The position numbers and the translations under genes are program-made. The notes under the pieces are model-generated. The model was not told the DNA's origin. It saw nothing but the letters and a program-made list of their open reading frames with translations, and did not search any database. From Sphingobacteriales bacterium UTBCD1 (GTDB lineage: Bacteria; Bacteroidota; Bacteroidia; Chitinophagales; Chitinophagaceae), in assembly GCA_002066995.1 (NCBI GenBank), contig MWTC01000052.1, positions 1 to 64,000 on the forward strand: a stretch of 64,000 bases of DNA. The letters run 5' to 3'. Shown one piece after another: positions 1 through 8,631 of this stretch. How positions within the stretch are numbered: the stretch's first letter is position 1; every line of letters starts with the position of its first letter.

Positions 1-361
1 TTCTGCATCTAGAATTCCCGCTTACAGAACCGTCCAACCCAGTACGGGCACTATTGATTGCGCCGTTATTATTTATTGAATCTTTTGCACCATTGGAGTT
101 AATAAGAGACTGGCCTCTTTCACGGTTCGAACGGGTAGTGTTAAAATCCTGTACTTCTTTTTTTGAATTCCCTTTTACAGATCCGTCCCAGCCTTTGCGG
201 GCAGCTTCTTCACCGTCTCCGTTATTATTTATTGAATCTTTTGCACCATTGGAGTTAATAAGAGACTGGCCTCTTTCACGGTTCGAACGGGTAGTGTTAA
301 AATCCTGTACTTCTTTTTTTGAATTCCCTTTTACAGATCCGTCCCAGCCTTTGCGGGCAGC
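1..361 (-). repeat. 156-bp in-frame tandem repeat inside the surface-protein gene
   Basis: Bases 65-205 and 221-361 are identical over 141 bp at an offset of 156 bp (52 codons). Bases 1-64 look like the end of a third, diverged copy (shared gaattccc, cagaaccgtcc and gggca blocks). In the reading frame of the minus-strand gene, each unit encodes a hydrophilic Asn/Ser/Lys/Gly-rich segment containing KGWDGSVKGNSKK, TTRSNRERGQ and DSINNNG. Perfect DNA identity between copies points to recent duplication or gene conversion. Confidence 0.9.
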
Positions 362-2509
362 CGCTTCATTGCTATCTTCTGATCCGCTTTCTCCCACCCA
401 TACAGTGGTTTCATCATTCAAAACGATTGTCTGCTGCATGACAATATTATAATTACCCGCTTTAACACCGGTAAATTCAAATTCGCCATTTTCATTAGTG
501 ATGGTACGGGCCGCCACTCCCCCGCCAGGTACCTTGCCCAATGAAATGCCAACTCCTTTCACAGGAGCTCCCCTTACCGGAGGAAGGTGAGTGCCACCAT
601 TATCAGAAAAACCCGTTTCATTACCCGCCATTTTATTTCCAATAACCATTTCCGGTATGCCATCATCATCAAGATCTCCGATAGAAGCGGGCAATACTTT
701 CAAATTGGATCGTGGGCTCCAGGTAATTCCGCTGTTATCCTGATTTGAGTTAACCACCCTGTCATTTGATTGGTTGGATTTCGTTTTTAGTTTGATCACA
801 GCAACAGCTTGCTCAACTGTGCCCGTCATGCTGCCGATCTCAATGATCCAGTTCGTTTGGGGTTTCGATAATGTTCCTGCCAATCCTGCTTTCTTTTTAA
901 GATAAATATCATATCCTTTTTTTGAAATGAAGTTCCCTGAAATGTTGACTCCATAAGTGCCCGAAGGCAGATTGGCAAAAAAGAAAGCGCCGGATTGTTC
1001 TGTTTTTGTGGTGGCAAGCAGGGCGCCGCTCAGGGCATCTGTTAACTGAACCGTAATGTCTCCAAGCCCCCCTCCATTGCTATCGTGATCCCCGTTATCC
1101 ATCAGCTTTTCTTTAGCTTCAGCTTCAAACATAGGATTGTCTCCGGACACCCCTGTATCAGAATACGCCGGATTTGAAACAATCGTAGCAATACAATCTT
1201 TGCAATCATTTTTATTTGCGCTGATAATAATAGGTTGATATGCCATACGGCCCAGCGCTATTTTGCTGTCTGCATCTCTTGCATAGAATGTTGCATCAAT
1301 ACCACCAGAACCTGCAGCACCGCTTCTCCCTGCTGCATAAGATGAGGATACAGCACCTCCCTGCCCCGAAATTGATTTATTGGTTTCAATTCCACCTGCA
1401 TTTCCCGTCATCTGAGTTACGGTTCCAAACAAAATATTATTTGCCGCACCAGCTTGCAATCCACTTGCTACCGATTCACCAAAGGTCTTTCCCTTGGTTT
1501 TCCGTTCAGCAGAAGAATTCGTGGATAAACTCCGTGTATAGGCAACTGCATCTTCGGGGCAGGAAAAAGTTATTCGTTCACTGCTGCCATCAGGGCTGAT
1601 ATTGGTAACCGTAACAGGCCCGCAGCTTGAACTCGTTTGTCTTTGAATTACTCTTTCACCAAATGTTTGGCCCTGCGTCTGCTTTGTAGTGGTGGTATTT
1701 GTGGACAATCTCTCATAACCGGAGTTTCCGGTTATTAATCCGCCCGGTTGTTTCTTTTTACCTCCGAATGTTTTTAAAATGCCGACTCCTGCAGTCATGA
1801 GGTTCACACTTCGTTTCATTTCCGTTGGCATATCAATTCCGGTTTGCTTATCGGTCACCCGGACGGATGAACTTGATTGCAGGTAGTCTGCATTAATAAA
1901 GAAATGAACGGTATTGCTGAGCGGGTAATTGATACTTAAACTTCCCGAAAAACCGGGAAAAATATTTTTTCTGCCATTTTCAAAACTATACAGCGTTCCA
2001 CTGATTCCCTGCTGATCAATGCTGATACTTCCCGGATTGTTCACAAACATACCCCCTTGCAGGTCGCCCGTTATATTTAATTTTCCTCCGAAACTAAATG
2101 AGGGGCCAAAGAGAAAATAACTGTTGAGCGGATTGGCTTTGGTAATTTTAATCTGGTCCTTCGGAAATTTTCTGTCAATAATAAATTTATTAAGTGCATC
2201 CGTGCTGATTGTACCGGGAGTGATACCTGTCGTCACACCCAAACCCACCGAACCAAAATAATAACGTCCAAACATTTTCGTGGTCATGCTATTGCCACGA
2301 AACATTGATTGCTCATTACTATTTAACCCAAATGAGGTGCCGGTGCCGAGCCCAAATGACCAGTTGCCCGTTTTCATTATTCCGGGATCATCACTGAAAA
2401 TACTCCCCGAAGAACTTTGATCAATTGAACGTATGCCCTGTGCATAAGTTTGCAGTGATAATATCAGTAGCAGGAATAGTCCCGCATAGGTATTGGTTTT
2501 TGTTTTCAT
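1..2509 (-). CDS. Large secreted/outer-membrane protein with carboxypeptidase-regulatory-like domains and C-terminal tandem repeats (3' end cut by window edge)
   Basis: An uninterrupted minus-strand frame runs from ATG at 2507-2509 to the window edge (at least 836 codons). It starts with a signal peptide (MKTKTNTYAG, hydrophobic core, ending TYAQG). Residues about 30-220 are rich in aromatic and glycine residues in an alternating pattern resembling an outer-membrane beta-barrel (for example KMFGRYYFGSVGLG and VHFFINADYL). Two segments look like Ig-like carboxypeptidase-regulatory or SdrD-B domains (GAFFFANLPSGTYGVNI and GEFEFTGVKAGNYNIVM). Between them, IGDLDDDGIPEMVIGN resembles a VCBS/FG-GAP calcium loop. 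The visible C-terminal part holds 52-residue repeats (see 1-361). The first 360 bases are almost all repeat, so the protein probably continues. Function is not known; surface location is inferred from the signal peptide and domains. Confidence 0.75.
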   Translation of the reverse strand, partial: MKTKTNTYAGLFLLLILSLQTYAQGIRSIDQSSSGSIFSDDPGIMKTGNWSFGLGTGTSFGLNSNEQSMFRGNSMTTKMFGRYYFGSVGLGVTTGITPGTISTDALNKFIIDRKFPKDQIKITKANPLNSYFLFGPSFSFGGKLNITGDLQGGMFVNNPGSISIDQQGISGTLYSFENGRKNIFPGFSGSLSINYPLSNTVHFFINADYLQSSSSVRVTDKQTGIDMPTEMKRSVNLMTAGVGILKTFGGKKKQPGGLITGNSGYERLSTNTTTTKQTQGQTFGERVIQRQTSSSCGPVTVTNISPDGSSERITFSCPEDAVAYTRSLSTNSSAERKTKGKTFGESVASGLQAGAANNILFGTVTQMTGNAGGIETNKSISGQGGAVSSSYAAGRSGAAGSGGIDATFYARDADSKIALGRMAYQPIIISANKNDCKDCIATIVSNPAYSDTGVSGDNPMFEAEAKEKLMDNGDHDSNGGGLGDITVQLTDALSGALLATTKTEQSGAFFFANLPSGTYGVNISGNFISKKGYDIYLKKKAGLAGTLSKPQTNWIIEIGSMTGTVEQAVAVIKLKTKSNQSNDRVVNSNQDNSGITWSPRSNLKVLPASIGDLDDDGIPEMVIGNKMAGNETGFSDNGGTHLPPVRGAPVKGVGISLGKVPGGGVAARTITNENGEFEFTGVKAGNYNIVMQQTIVLNDETTVWVGESGSEDSNEAAARKGWDGSVKGNSKKEVQDFNTTRSNRERGQSLINSNGAKDSINNNGDGEEAARKGWDGSVKGNSKKEVQDFNTTRSNRERGQSLINSNGAKDSINNNGAINSARTGLDGSVSGNSRCR

Positions 2510-2590
2510 TGGTTGGTGGTTAAGTCAGAAAAATACAAATTATATTTTTAATATCATAATGTAACCAGGACCGGGTGGTATCTCCAATTC

Positions 2591-3694
2591 CTATTCTTCC
2601 GGCCTTTCGGTGCAGCCGTATTCGTCTTTCAGTAAATCATCGTAATGGTCTGCCTTTTGAAAGATTCCATGGAAAGATCCGTTACCGCTTTCCCGGGTCA
2701 TGTCCAGGTCATAAATTATACAGGAAAGAACAATATTTTGTTTTACGCAGCTCAATGCCATTCCTTTCAGCCTGTAATTTTCTTCAAGCAGGAACTGGTA
2801 CAGCGGTTTGATCCTGGCGGCATCGGCAGGCATCTGGCATAAATAAGCATCTGCCGCTACAAAAAAATTTTCAGGATTATAGCTGATGCGGATTTTTGCC
2901 GATCCTTCTTTTACACTCCATTGATTAGTTCCTTCTCTTGCCAGTTTAACATTCTTGCCCAGGTCCTTTAATATTTCTTCAATAACCCTGGCAATACCGG
3001 CCGGTTCAGTATCCTTTTCCGGGGGTTCGGGCAGTTTTACTTCCGTTCCGCAATTAGGACAATATTTTTCCGAATCAATATTGCCCGCAGTTACCAGGAA
3101 ATCACAACTGGTACATCTTGTCGCCGGTTTTCCTTTATTGGACTGATATAATAATAATGCTTCTCTCAGGTAATTAACGGGTAATGCGAACCCAAGATTA
3201 TCACCCCCGCGGATGATAAATGAATTCACGCCAATGACCTCACCATTTTTATTGACAAGCGGCCCCCCGCTGTTGCCCGGGTTAATGGCCGCATCAATCT
3301 GGATAAATTTTAATCCGTCACGGATGCGATCTACCTTGGAGATCACTCCCTGCGTTGCCGAGTAATTCAAACCATAAGGGTGGCCAATCGCCAGCACCTC
3401 ATCCCCGTCTTTCATCTGGTCATATCTGCCCAGCCTCACTTCCGGCAGCTCAATATTCCCGGGCGCCTCCAGGAAAGCAAGATCATGTTTGCGGTCGGTG
3501 TACCAAACCCTTGACAATTCTTTATCAAATAACTTTCCCGCAATGGTCACTTCGGCATTGTTGTCCACGACATGGTTGTTGGTAACGATCACATCAAACT
3601 CCCGGACATAAAAGCCTGTTCCGGTTCCGCTCTGTGTAGCGATCTGAATGACTGCGGCCTGGTATTTTTCTATAATATTCCTAATCTCCATCAT
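2591..3694 (-). CDS. Cytosolic trypsin-like serine protease with zinc ribbon and YbjN-like C-terminal domain
   Basis: Residues 1-185 form a chymotrypsin/HtrA-type protease domain with the full triad: His41 (TNNHVV), Asp71 (HDLAFL) and Ser142 (NPGNSGGP). No signal peptide or membrane anchor is visible and there is no PDZ domain, so it should act in the cytoplasm. Residues 194-215 are a zinc ribbon (C194-x2-C197 and C212-x2-C215). The last ~140 residues (KNVKLAREG to KADHYDDLL) have the pattern of YbjN/type III secretion chaperone-like domains. ATG at 3692-3694 overlaps the stop of the upstream gene by one base (TAATG), so translation is probably coupled. The protease assignment is firm; substrate unknown, and the YbjN assignment is by eye. 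Confidence 0.85.
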   Translation of the reverse strand: MMEIRNIIEKYQAAVIQIATQSGTGTGFYVREFDVIVTNNHVVDNNAEVTIAGKLFDKELSRVWYTDRKHDLAFLEAPGNIELPEVRLGRYDQMKDGDEVLAIGHPYGLNYSATQGVISKVDRIRDGLKFIQIDAAINPGNSGGPLVNKNGEVIGVNSFIIRGGDNLGFALPVNYLREALLLYQSNKGKPATRCTSCDFLVTAGNIDSEKYCPNCGTEVKLPEPPEKDTEPAGIARVIEEILKDLGKNVKLAREGTNQWSVKEGSAKIRISYNPENFFVAADAYLCQMPADAARIKPLYQFLLEENYRLKGMALSCVKQNIVLSCIIYDLDMTRESGNGSFHGIFQKADHYDDLLKDEYGCTERPEE

Positions 3695-5046
3695 TATTTT
3701 CTCTCCATATTCAAAAACTCAACCTCATTGGTAAACGACAGGTTAAAGCCGATCCTGTCAGTGAAGGAAAGATTTTCTGTTCTGAAATTCATATCCGGGT
3801 ATTTTTCTTTCCATTTTTCCTGTAATCGTTCTATTCTTTCAATGATCGCCTTCTGGTCAAAACGATTAGTAACAGGATCGTACAATTTTCCTTTAAAACC
3901 CAGCGCTTCAAAATAGTCGCCGTAATTGACCATCATAAATAAATGATACAGCCCCGAGATTACCCTGGGCAGGCTGAATGAATAGTGACAATAGGAAAAC
4001 CCGTATTCAATAACCTGGCTGGCGATGACCGGATAGTTATTTTCCCCGTACCATGACATATTTTGATTGGCAGCATGAATAGCATCTGAAACGGATTTAT
4101 ATGGTTGTGGCGCCACAACCGAAAAGGTATAACGGGAGCGGTACAGTTGCATAAACACCTCTTCCTTTGTAAGTGCCGCCAGTTTTTGAAACTCTGCTAC
4201 CATATCCCTGTTTTTTTCTATTGCGGATCTTTCATCTTTTTGAAAATAGATACCGGCAATTTTTTCAACATCATTAAGCAGGTTTCCCTCCGGTGCGATC
4301 AGATAGTCTATTTTGTAAACAAGGGACAACAACAGGTATGAAATCCCCCCCGAAAATTTATCTGCATCGAGCGTGGCGACGTAATCCAGCGTTTCTTTCA
4401 ACCAATGTTGAAAGTACTTATACTTGGTTTCTTTTTCCTGTATCGGGATCCCGCTGATATGATCCGTATCCATAGTTTGCAGAATGGAAAAATCTTTTAC
4501 CAGCACATCATCCTGCTTGTCTGCTTTTGTACTCAATTCTTTTAGCCCATAGTATAGCTTACCGGGGCTGGCCGAATCAATACTGCTGTCAAACAGCATA
4601 CAGAGACGATCATTATCCAATGCATAACGGCTGTAATACAAATTAAAATTCATTTCCAGCAATCGCCGCATAACAGGAACCGAGGGTTGTGGCATTTTTA
4701 CCAATGTTGCTTCGGCCCGAAGACCGTCTTTATCAAAACTACCTCTTACAATCTTGGATCCCTGGTATAACATGAATCTGCCATCGGAACCATTTCGTTC
4801 ATACACCACATTTTGTGCATCATCTTCCCCCAGGTAGTCAAAAAAAGCATCCAGGCATTCTCCGTATTTCTTTTCTTTAAAAAAGTTATCCGCTTCAGTC
4901 CACCGATTTACTTTAGCCACAGATTTATTATTATCCGAATAGCGTCCGAAAAGGATAAAGCCCGTTTCGGCTATGTCTTCCTTTTTCTTTTCCCGGCCAA
5001 ATAATTTATCCAGCATGAATTCCAATTGTGAAACGGCAAGATACAA
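3694..5046 (-). CDS. YbjN-like domain protein, predicted partner of the downstream protease
   Basis: A 450-residue protein without signal peptide or transmembrane segments. Residues about 45-175 (ADNFFKEKKYGECLDAFFDYL, then a beta-rich segment, then RRLLEMNFNLYYSRYALDNDRLCMLFDSS and LYYGLKELSTKADKQDDVLV, quoted in parts) match the YbjN / type III chaperone-like pattern. The remaining ~270 residues are helical and not recognised. It is the first gene of a two-gene unit; its stop overlaps the start of the protease gene by one base. The related domain at the C-terminus of the protease suggests the two proteins interact, which is inference. Confidence 0.65.
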   Translation of the reverse strand: MYLAVSQLEFMLDKLFGREKKKEDIAETGFILFGRYSDNNKSVAKVNRWTEADNFFKEKKYGECLDAFFDYLGEDDAQNVVYERNGSDGRFMLYQGSKIVRGSFDKDGLRAEATLVKMPQPSVPVMRRLLEMNFNLYYSRYALDNDRLCMLFDSSIDSASPGKLYYGLKELSTKADKQDDVLVKDFSILQTMDTDHISGIPIQEKETKYKYFQHWLKETLDYVATLDADKFSGGISYLLLSLVYKIDYLIAPEGNLLNDVEKIAGIYFQKDERSAIEKNRDMVAEFQKLAALTKEEVFMQLYRSRYTFSVVAPQPYKSVSDAIHAANQNMSWYGENNYPVIASQVIEYGFSYCHYSFSLPRVISGLYHLFMMVNYGDYFEALGFKGKLYDPVTNRFDQKAIIERIERLQEKWKEKYPDMNFRTENLSFTDRIGFNLSFTNEVEFLNMERK

Positions 5047-5116
5047 AAGATGATATAAGACACAACCCCTTAGCTCATCCCCGGTTCTTTCTGCAGGAAC
5101 AATCCTTTATTAAAAA

Positions 5117-5136
5117 ACCGGCCCCTGCAGGCCGGT
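5117..5136 (-). terminator. Hairpin with T-run on the minus strand in the divergent dnaN region
   Basis: ACCGGCC (5117-5123) and GGCCGGT (5130-5136) form a perfect 7-bp stem with a 6-base loop. On the minus strand it is followed by TTTTTTAAT. It lies upstream of the minus-strand 450-residue gene (start 5046), not after a gene, so it may stop antisense transcription coming from dnaN or act in a leader. Confidence 0.45.
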
Positions 5137-5141
5137 ACTTG

Positions 5142-5171
5142 TTGGCTGTAAAATAAAAATCAGTAGTTTCG
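5142..5171 (+). promoter_or_regulatory. Candidate dnaN promoter (Bacteroidota type)
   Basis: TTG at 5142-5144 is followed after 19 bases by TAGTTTCG at 5164-5171. This resembles the TTG / TAnnTTTG consensus with normal spacing, one base off in the -7 box. The dnaN ATG follows 17 bases later. Confidence 0.5.
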
Positions 5172-5188
5172 CTCAAATCAATTCCAAG

Positions 5189-6304
5189 ATGAAATTTATC
5201 GTATCGTCTTCTGTTTTACTGAAACAATTACAGCATATCTCCGGTGTTATCAATGCCAATACGGTTTTACCGATTCTCGAAGACTTTTTATTTGAAATTG
5301 AAAAAAACAAACTTTCCGTAGTCGCCACTGACCTGGAGACAGTAATGCGCATACAGCTGGATATTGAGGCTAAAGAAAACGGAAAGGTCTGCATCCCCGC
5401 AAGGATCCTGCTGGATTCACTGAAAAATCTGCCGGACCAACCACTTACTTTTAATATTGATAAAAATTCTGCCATCGAGATCACCAGCGACAGCGGTAAA
5501 TACAAGGTGATGGGCGAGAGCGCTGACAATTTTCCAAAAGAACCGGCAGCTGATGATGCCACTTCCTTCAGAATGACCGCAGCGGCCCTGGTGACCGCCA
5601 TTAACAAAACCATTTTCGCTACAAGCAATGACGACCTGCGACCTGCCATGACCGGCGTTTTCTTTGAACTGGATAAAAAAGGGTTGCAGTTTGTCGCTAC
5701 TGATGCCCACCGCCTCGTACGTTACAGAAGAAAAGACGTAAGTTGCCCGCGGAATGACACCTTTATTGTTCCCCGCAAACCGCTGAACCTTTTAAAATCG
5801 GCGATACCGGCAAACGAAGACGAAATTTCCATAAGCTATAACACGAATCATTTATTCATCAATCACGGCAACACTCAAATGAGCTGCCGGCTGATTGATG
5901 GAAGATTCCCCGATTATAAAGTGGTGATCCCGACCGACAACCCCTACCTGCTTACGGTAAACAGAAATGATTTCCAGAACGCCCTGAGAAGGGTGAGTGT
6001 ATTCAGCAATAAAAGTACTAACCAGGTCGTGCTGAATATTTCGGGCAGTGAATTACAGCTGGCAGCCCAGGATGTTGATTTTAATTTTGAGGGAAACGAA
6101 AGAATGAAGTGCCGCTACAACGGGGAGGACCTGATGATTGCTTTCAATGCACGCTTTGTAATTGAAATGCTGGGCGCCACAGACAGCAATGAGGTAAATA
6201 TGGAGCTTTCTACCTATAATAAAGCCGGTATATTGAAGCCGGCGGAACAGGACGAAGACGAGGACCTGCTCATGCTGGTGATGCCGCTGATGCTGAATCA
6301 ATAA
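5189..6304 (+). CDS. dnaN: DNA polymerase III beta subunit (sliding clamp)
   Basis: The 371-residue product has the full length of bacterial beta clamps and their recognisable landmarks: an N-terminal MKFIVSSSVLLKQLQHISGV, the second-domain DDLRPAMTGVFFEL and ATDAHRLVRYR, the SCRLIDGRFPDY segment, and a C-terminal end LLMLVMPLMLNQ that corresponds to the usual M-P-M/L-R end. It encircles DNA and tethers the replicative polymerase and repair enzymes. It is divergently transcribed from the protease pair. No dnaA or oriC-like box cluster is visible next to it, which is usual in Bacteroidota where dnaN is often away from dnaA. Confidence 0.98.
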   Translation: MKFIVSSSVLLKQLQHISGVINANTVLPILEDFLFEIEKNKLSVVATDLETVMRIQLDIEAKENGKVCIPARILLDSLKNLPDQPLTFNIDKNSAIEITSDSGKYKVMGESADNFPKEPAADDATSFRMTAAALVTAINKTIFATSNDDLRPAMTGVFFELDKKGLQFVATDAHRLVRYRRKDVSCPRNDTFIVPRKPLNLLKSAIPANEDEISISYNTNHLFINHGNTQMSCRLIDGRFPDYKVVIPTDNPYLLTVNRNDFQNALRRVSVFSNKSTNQVVLNISGSELQLAAQDVDFNFEGNERMKCRYNGEDLMIAFNARFVIEMLGATDSNEVNMELSTYNKAGILKPAEQDEDEDLLMLVMPLMLNQ

Positions 6305-6375
6305 GCCCCGTTTTAATACATATCCTTATCGGCGGATCTCCCTGATATCATGCGGAGATTCTTTACTTTTAGGAA

Positions 6376-6606
6376 ATGGAATTTGTATTTGTTCAATCAT
6401 TCAACGATTATATTGAAGCCAACATCATACTTGGGCGGCTGCAAAATGAAGGAATCAGTTGCTGGTTGAAAAACGAAAACTCCGCTATGCTCACCCCCAT
6501 TCCCATAAGTGGTATCAGATTAATGGTAGCGAAAACACAGGTAGAAAGAGCGTTGGAATTGATTGATCTTTTCAACAGGAAACCCGGGGCGATTGATCCG
6601 CCTTAA
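6376..6606 (+). CDS. DUF2007 family protein (putative signal-transducing/PII-like fold)
   Basis: A 76-residue protein with the DUF2007 pattern: an N-terminal strand (EFVFVQSF), a helix (DYIEANIILGRLQNEGI), the SCWLKNENS segment and a final VAKTQVERALELID helix. Family members are small ferredoxin-like folded proteins of unresolved function. It sits 71 bases after dnaN and 40 bases before the next gene on the same strand, so co-transcription is possible. Confidence 0.8.
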   Translation: MEFVFVQSFNDYIEANIILGRLQNEGISCWLKNENSAMLTPIPISGIRLMVAKTQVERALELIDLFNRKPGAIDPP

Positions 6607-6646
6607 TCATTTTTCCTTCGTACATTGTTGTTTCATTCATCAATTC

Positions 6647-7468
6647 ATGTGGAGCCGTATTGCTGTTTTTTTTGAAACACTGGAAGACCATCCGGTACTG
6701 CGTTTTATATTGCTGGTGGCTGGTATATTATTTTTCTGGATCATTGAAGGCGCTGTCCCTCTTATACCGCTCCGCTACAAAAAAAATAAACTGCGGCACG
6801 CTGTTGTCAACTTTGGCTTTACCATCATTCATCTTATTATCCACACGTTCCTTGCGATACTAATCGTGTTGCTTGCCGATTGGTGTAAAAAAGAATCGTG
6901 GGGCCTCGTTTACTGGTTTCATGCCAATATACCTATAACAATTTTGATTGGTGTGTTGGCGCTTGATTTCAGCAGCTGGCTGGTGCATTGGGTGATGCAT
7001 AAAAATTTATTTCTGTGGCGGTTCCATCTTATTCATCATACCGATAATAATGTGGACGTAACAACGGGGCTGCGTCATCATCCCGGTGACAGTATTTTGA
7101 GGGGAATTTTTTTCCTGCTTCTGAATTTTATATCCGGTGCTCCTGTCTATGCAGTAATGTTCTATCAGACGTTGCTGGTGTTGGCAACAGCATTCACCCA
7201 CGCCAATATCAGCCTTCCGGTCTGGCTGGATAATGCCCTTAGCTATATACTGATCTCTCCCAACATGCACAAAGTGCATCATCACCGTGAACAGCCTTAT
7301 ACGGATACCAACTATGGCGCCGTATTTTCTATATGGGACAGATTATTGGGAACCTTTTCAAAACTGGACCCTAAGGATATCCGGTATGGCATTGACCGTT
7401 ACTACCCCGAAGAGAAAGATGAGGATTTTGTAAAATTGATGAAATTTCCGTTTGAAAACCATGAATAG
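6647..7468 (+). CDS. Sterol desaturase / fatty acid hydroxylase family membrane protein
   Basis: The integral-membrane di-iron hydroxylase family is shown by three histidine clusters in order: HWVMH, FHLIHH and HKVHHH, with transmembrane helices before and between them. The family inserts hydroxyl groups or double bonds into lipids using O2. I chose ATG at 6647 (MWSRIAVFFETLEDHP) because the longer open frame from 6563 would overlap DUF2007 and adds residues without membrane-protein character. The exact lipid substrate cannot be told from sequence. Confidence 0.88.
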   Translation: MWSRIAVFFETLEDHPVLRFILLVAGILFFWIIEGAVPLIPLRYKKNKLRHAVVNFGFTIIHLIIHTFLAILIVLLADWCKKESWGLVYWFHANIPITILIGVLALDFSSWLVHWVMHKNLFLWRFHLIHHTDNNVDVTTGLRHHPGDSILRGIFFLLLNFISGAPVYAVMFYQTLLVLATAFTHANISLPVWLDNALSYILISPNMHKVHHHREQPYTDTNYGAVFSIWDRLLGTFSKLDPKDIRYGIDRYYPEEKDEDFVKLMKFPFENHE

Positions 7469-7545
7469 TTGCTTATTGAATGCCGGCCACCTTTTTATCA
7501 TACCGGATCGAAAAGAATTTTTAAAAAACACCGCAATATATTAGT

Positions 7546-8175
7546 GTGCGCCTTTTACAAAAACATTGGTTTGACCTTGGTGGGGTTTTGGGGGTAATAA
7601 CACTTATATCCGTTTTTTCTCTTCGTTCTGAATTTTCAAATTATCAATTATTAATGTGGCTAAGCCTGGTTTCTCTTTTTATTCATCAAATGGAAGAATA
7701 CCGCATACCCGGAACTTTTCCCGGAATGATCAACCGGGTAATGTTTCACAGTGATTGGCCGGATAGATATCCTTTGAACAGCAACACATCGCTGATAATT
7801 AATGTATGGATCGGGTGGGCCATTTATTTTCTTGCAGCAACCACGGGTGAGCGGTTTATTTGGCTTGGCATGTCCTTCATTTTGGTATCCCTGGGCAATC
7901 TTATTGCACACACGTTTATATTTAACATTAAAGGGAAGACTTTTTACAATGCCGGATTAGTAACCAGTTGGTTGTTCTTTGCTCCCTGTGTTTTCTTCTT
8001 CTTCAAAATAATTCACGTAGAGAACCTGGCCACCATTAGCGACTATTTCATCGGTGTTCTATTGGGAATACTAATTAACTTTATTGGTGTATTTAAGCTT
8101 ATAACCTGGCTTGCGGACAGAAATACAGTATTCGTTTTCAGCAACAACCAGTTATTGCCCCGGGACCGGAAATAG
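7546..8175 (+). CDS. HXXEE domain membrane protein
   Basis: A 209-residue protein with about five hydrophobic helices and the signature HQMEEY (H-x2-E-E) near residue 49, plus a later AHTFIFN histidine, as in the HXXEE family of putative membrane enzymes with metal-binding residues. The start is GTG at 7546; no ATG fits the family N-terminus better. It lies between a lipid hydroxylase and DUF4345 genes on the same strand, hinting at a membrane-lipid role, which is inference. Confidence 0.78.
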   Translation: MRLLQKHWFDLGGVLGVITLISVFSLRSEFSNYQLLMWLSLVSLFIHQMEEYRIPGTFPGMINRVMFHSDWPDRYPLNSNTSLIINVWIGWAIYFLAATTGERFIWLGMSFILVSLGNLIAHTFIFNIKGKTFYNAGLVTSWLFFAPCVFFFFKIIHVENLATISDYFIGVLLGILINFIGVFKLITWLADRNTVFVFSNNQLLPRDRK

Positions 8176-8198
8176 GGTTTATAAATTAAAAATAATTT

Positions 8199-8570
8199 AT
8201 GTCACTGGCAATTAGTATTTTATTGGGACTTGTCGGAATAATATGTTTTTTAGGGGGCGCAAATATTATGATCAGGGGGGCGATGCATTTTTTACCCAAA
8301 GAGATTCCGGCCCAATTGGTTTTAGATAATTTAGTTCGTTTTTTAGCAGGGATATATTTAGGTTCAGGATTTCTTTGTGCTTACGCTACATTCCATGCAG
8401 AAAGTATAGGGAATATTATTTATTTCCCGGGGCTTATTGTAGTGTTTTCCGGGATGGGGCGTTTGTATTCCCGATTAGAAATCGGCCCGGCGGGCAATTA
8501 TTTTGACATCATTATGGTTGTTGAAATTGTTATTGGTTTATCAATCATTTTACTGAAGTGTTTAAATTAG
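8199..8570 (+). CDS. DUF4345 family membrane protein
   Basis: A 123-residue protein with four hydrophobic helices. The segment LDNLVRFLAGIYLGSG and the final helix are typical for DUF4345 proteins, which are small four-helix membrane proteins of unknown function. It begins 23 bases after the HXXEE gene and is probably in the same transcript. Confidence 0.72.
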   Translation: MSLAISILLGLVGIICFLGGANIMIRGAMHFLPKEIPAQLVLDNLVRFLAGIYLGSGFLCAYATFHAESIGNIIYFPGLIVVFSGMGRLYSRLEIGPAGNYFDIIMVVEIVIGLSIILLKCLN

Positions 8571-8631
8571 AAACTTTATTTAAAAAGAAATCAACTAATC
8601 CTTTTATCCATTACACCTAAAACAATCTAAA

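Noticed and set aside
54-452. 132-codon plus-strand frame with internal repeats
   Set aside because: It is the shadow of the minus-strand repeat gene. The minus frame is open over the whole region, has a signal peptide and domain patterns.
826-1017. 63-codon minus-strand frame
   Set aside because: Falls inside the surface-protein gene in another frame; low-complexity and unsupported.
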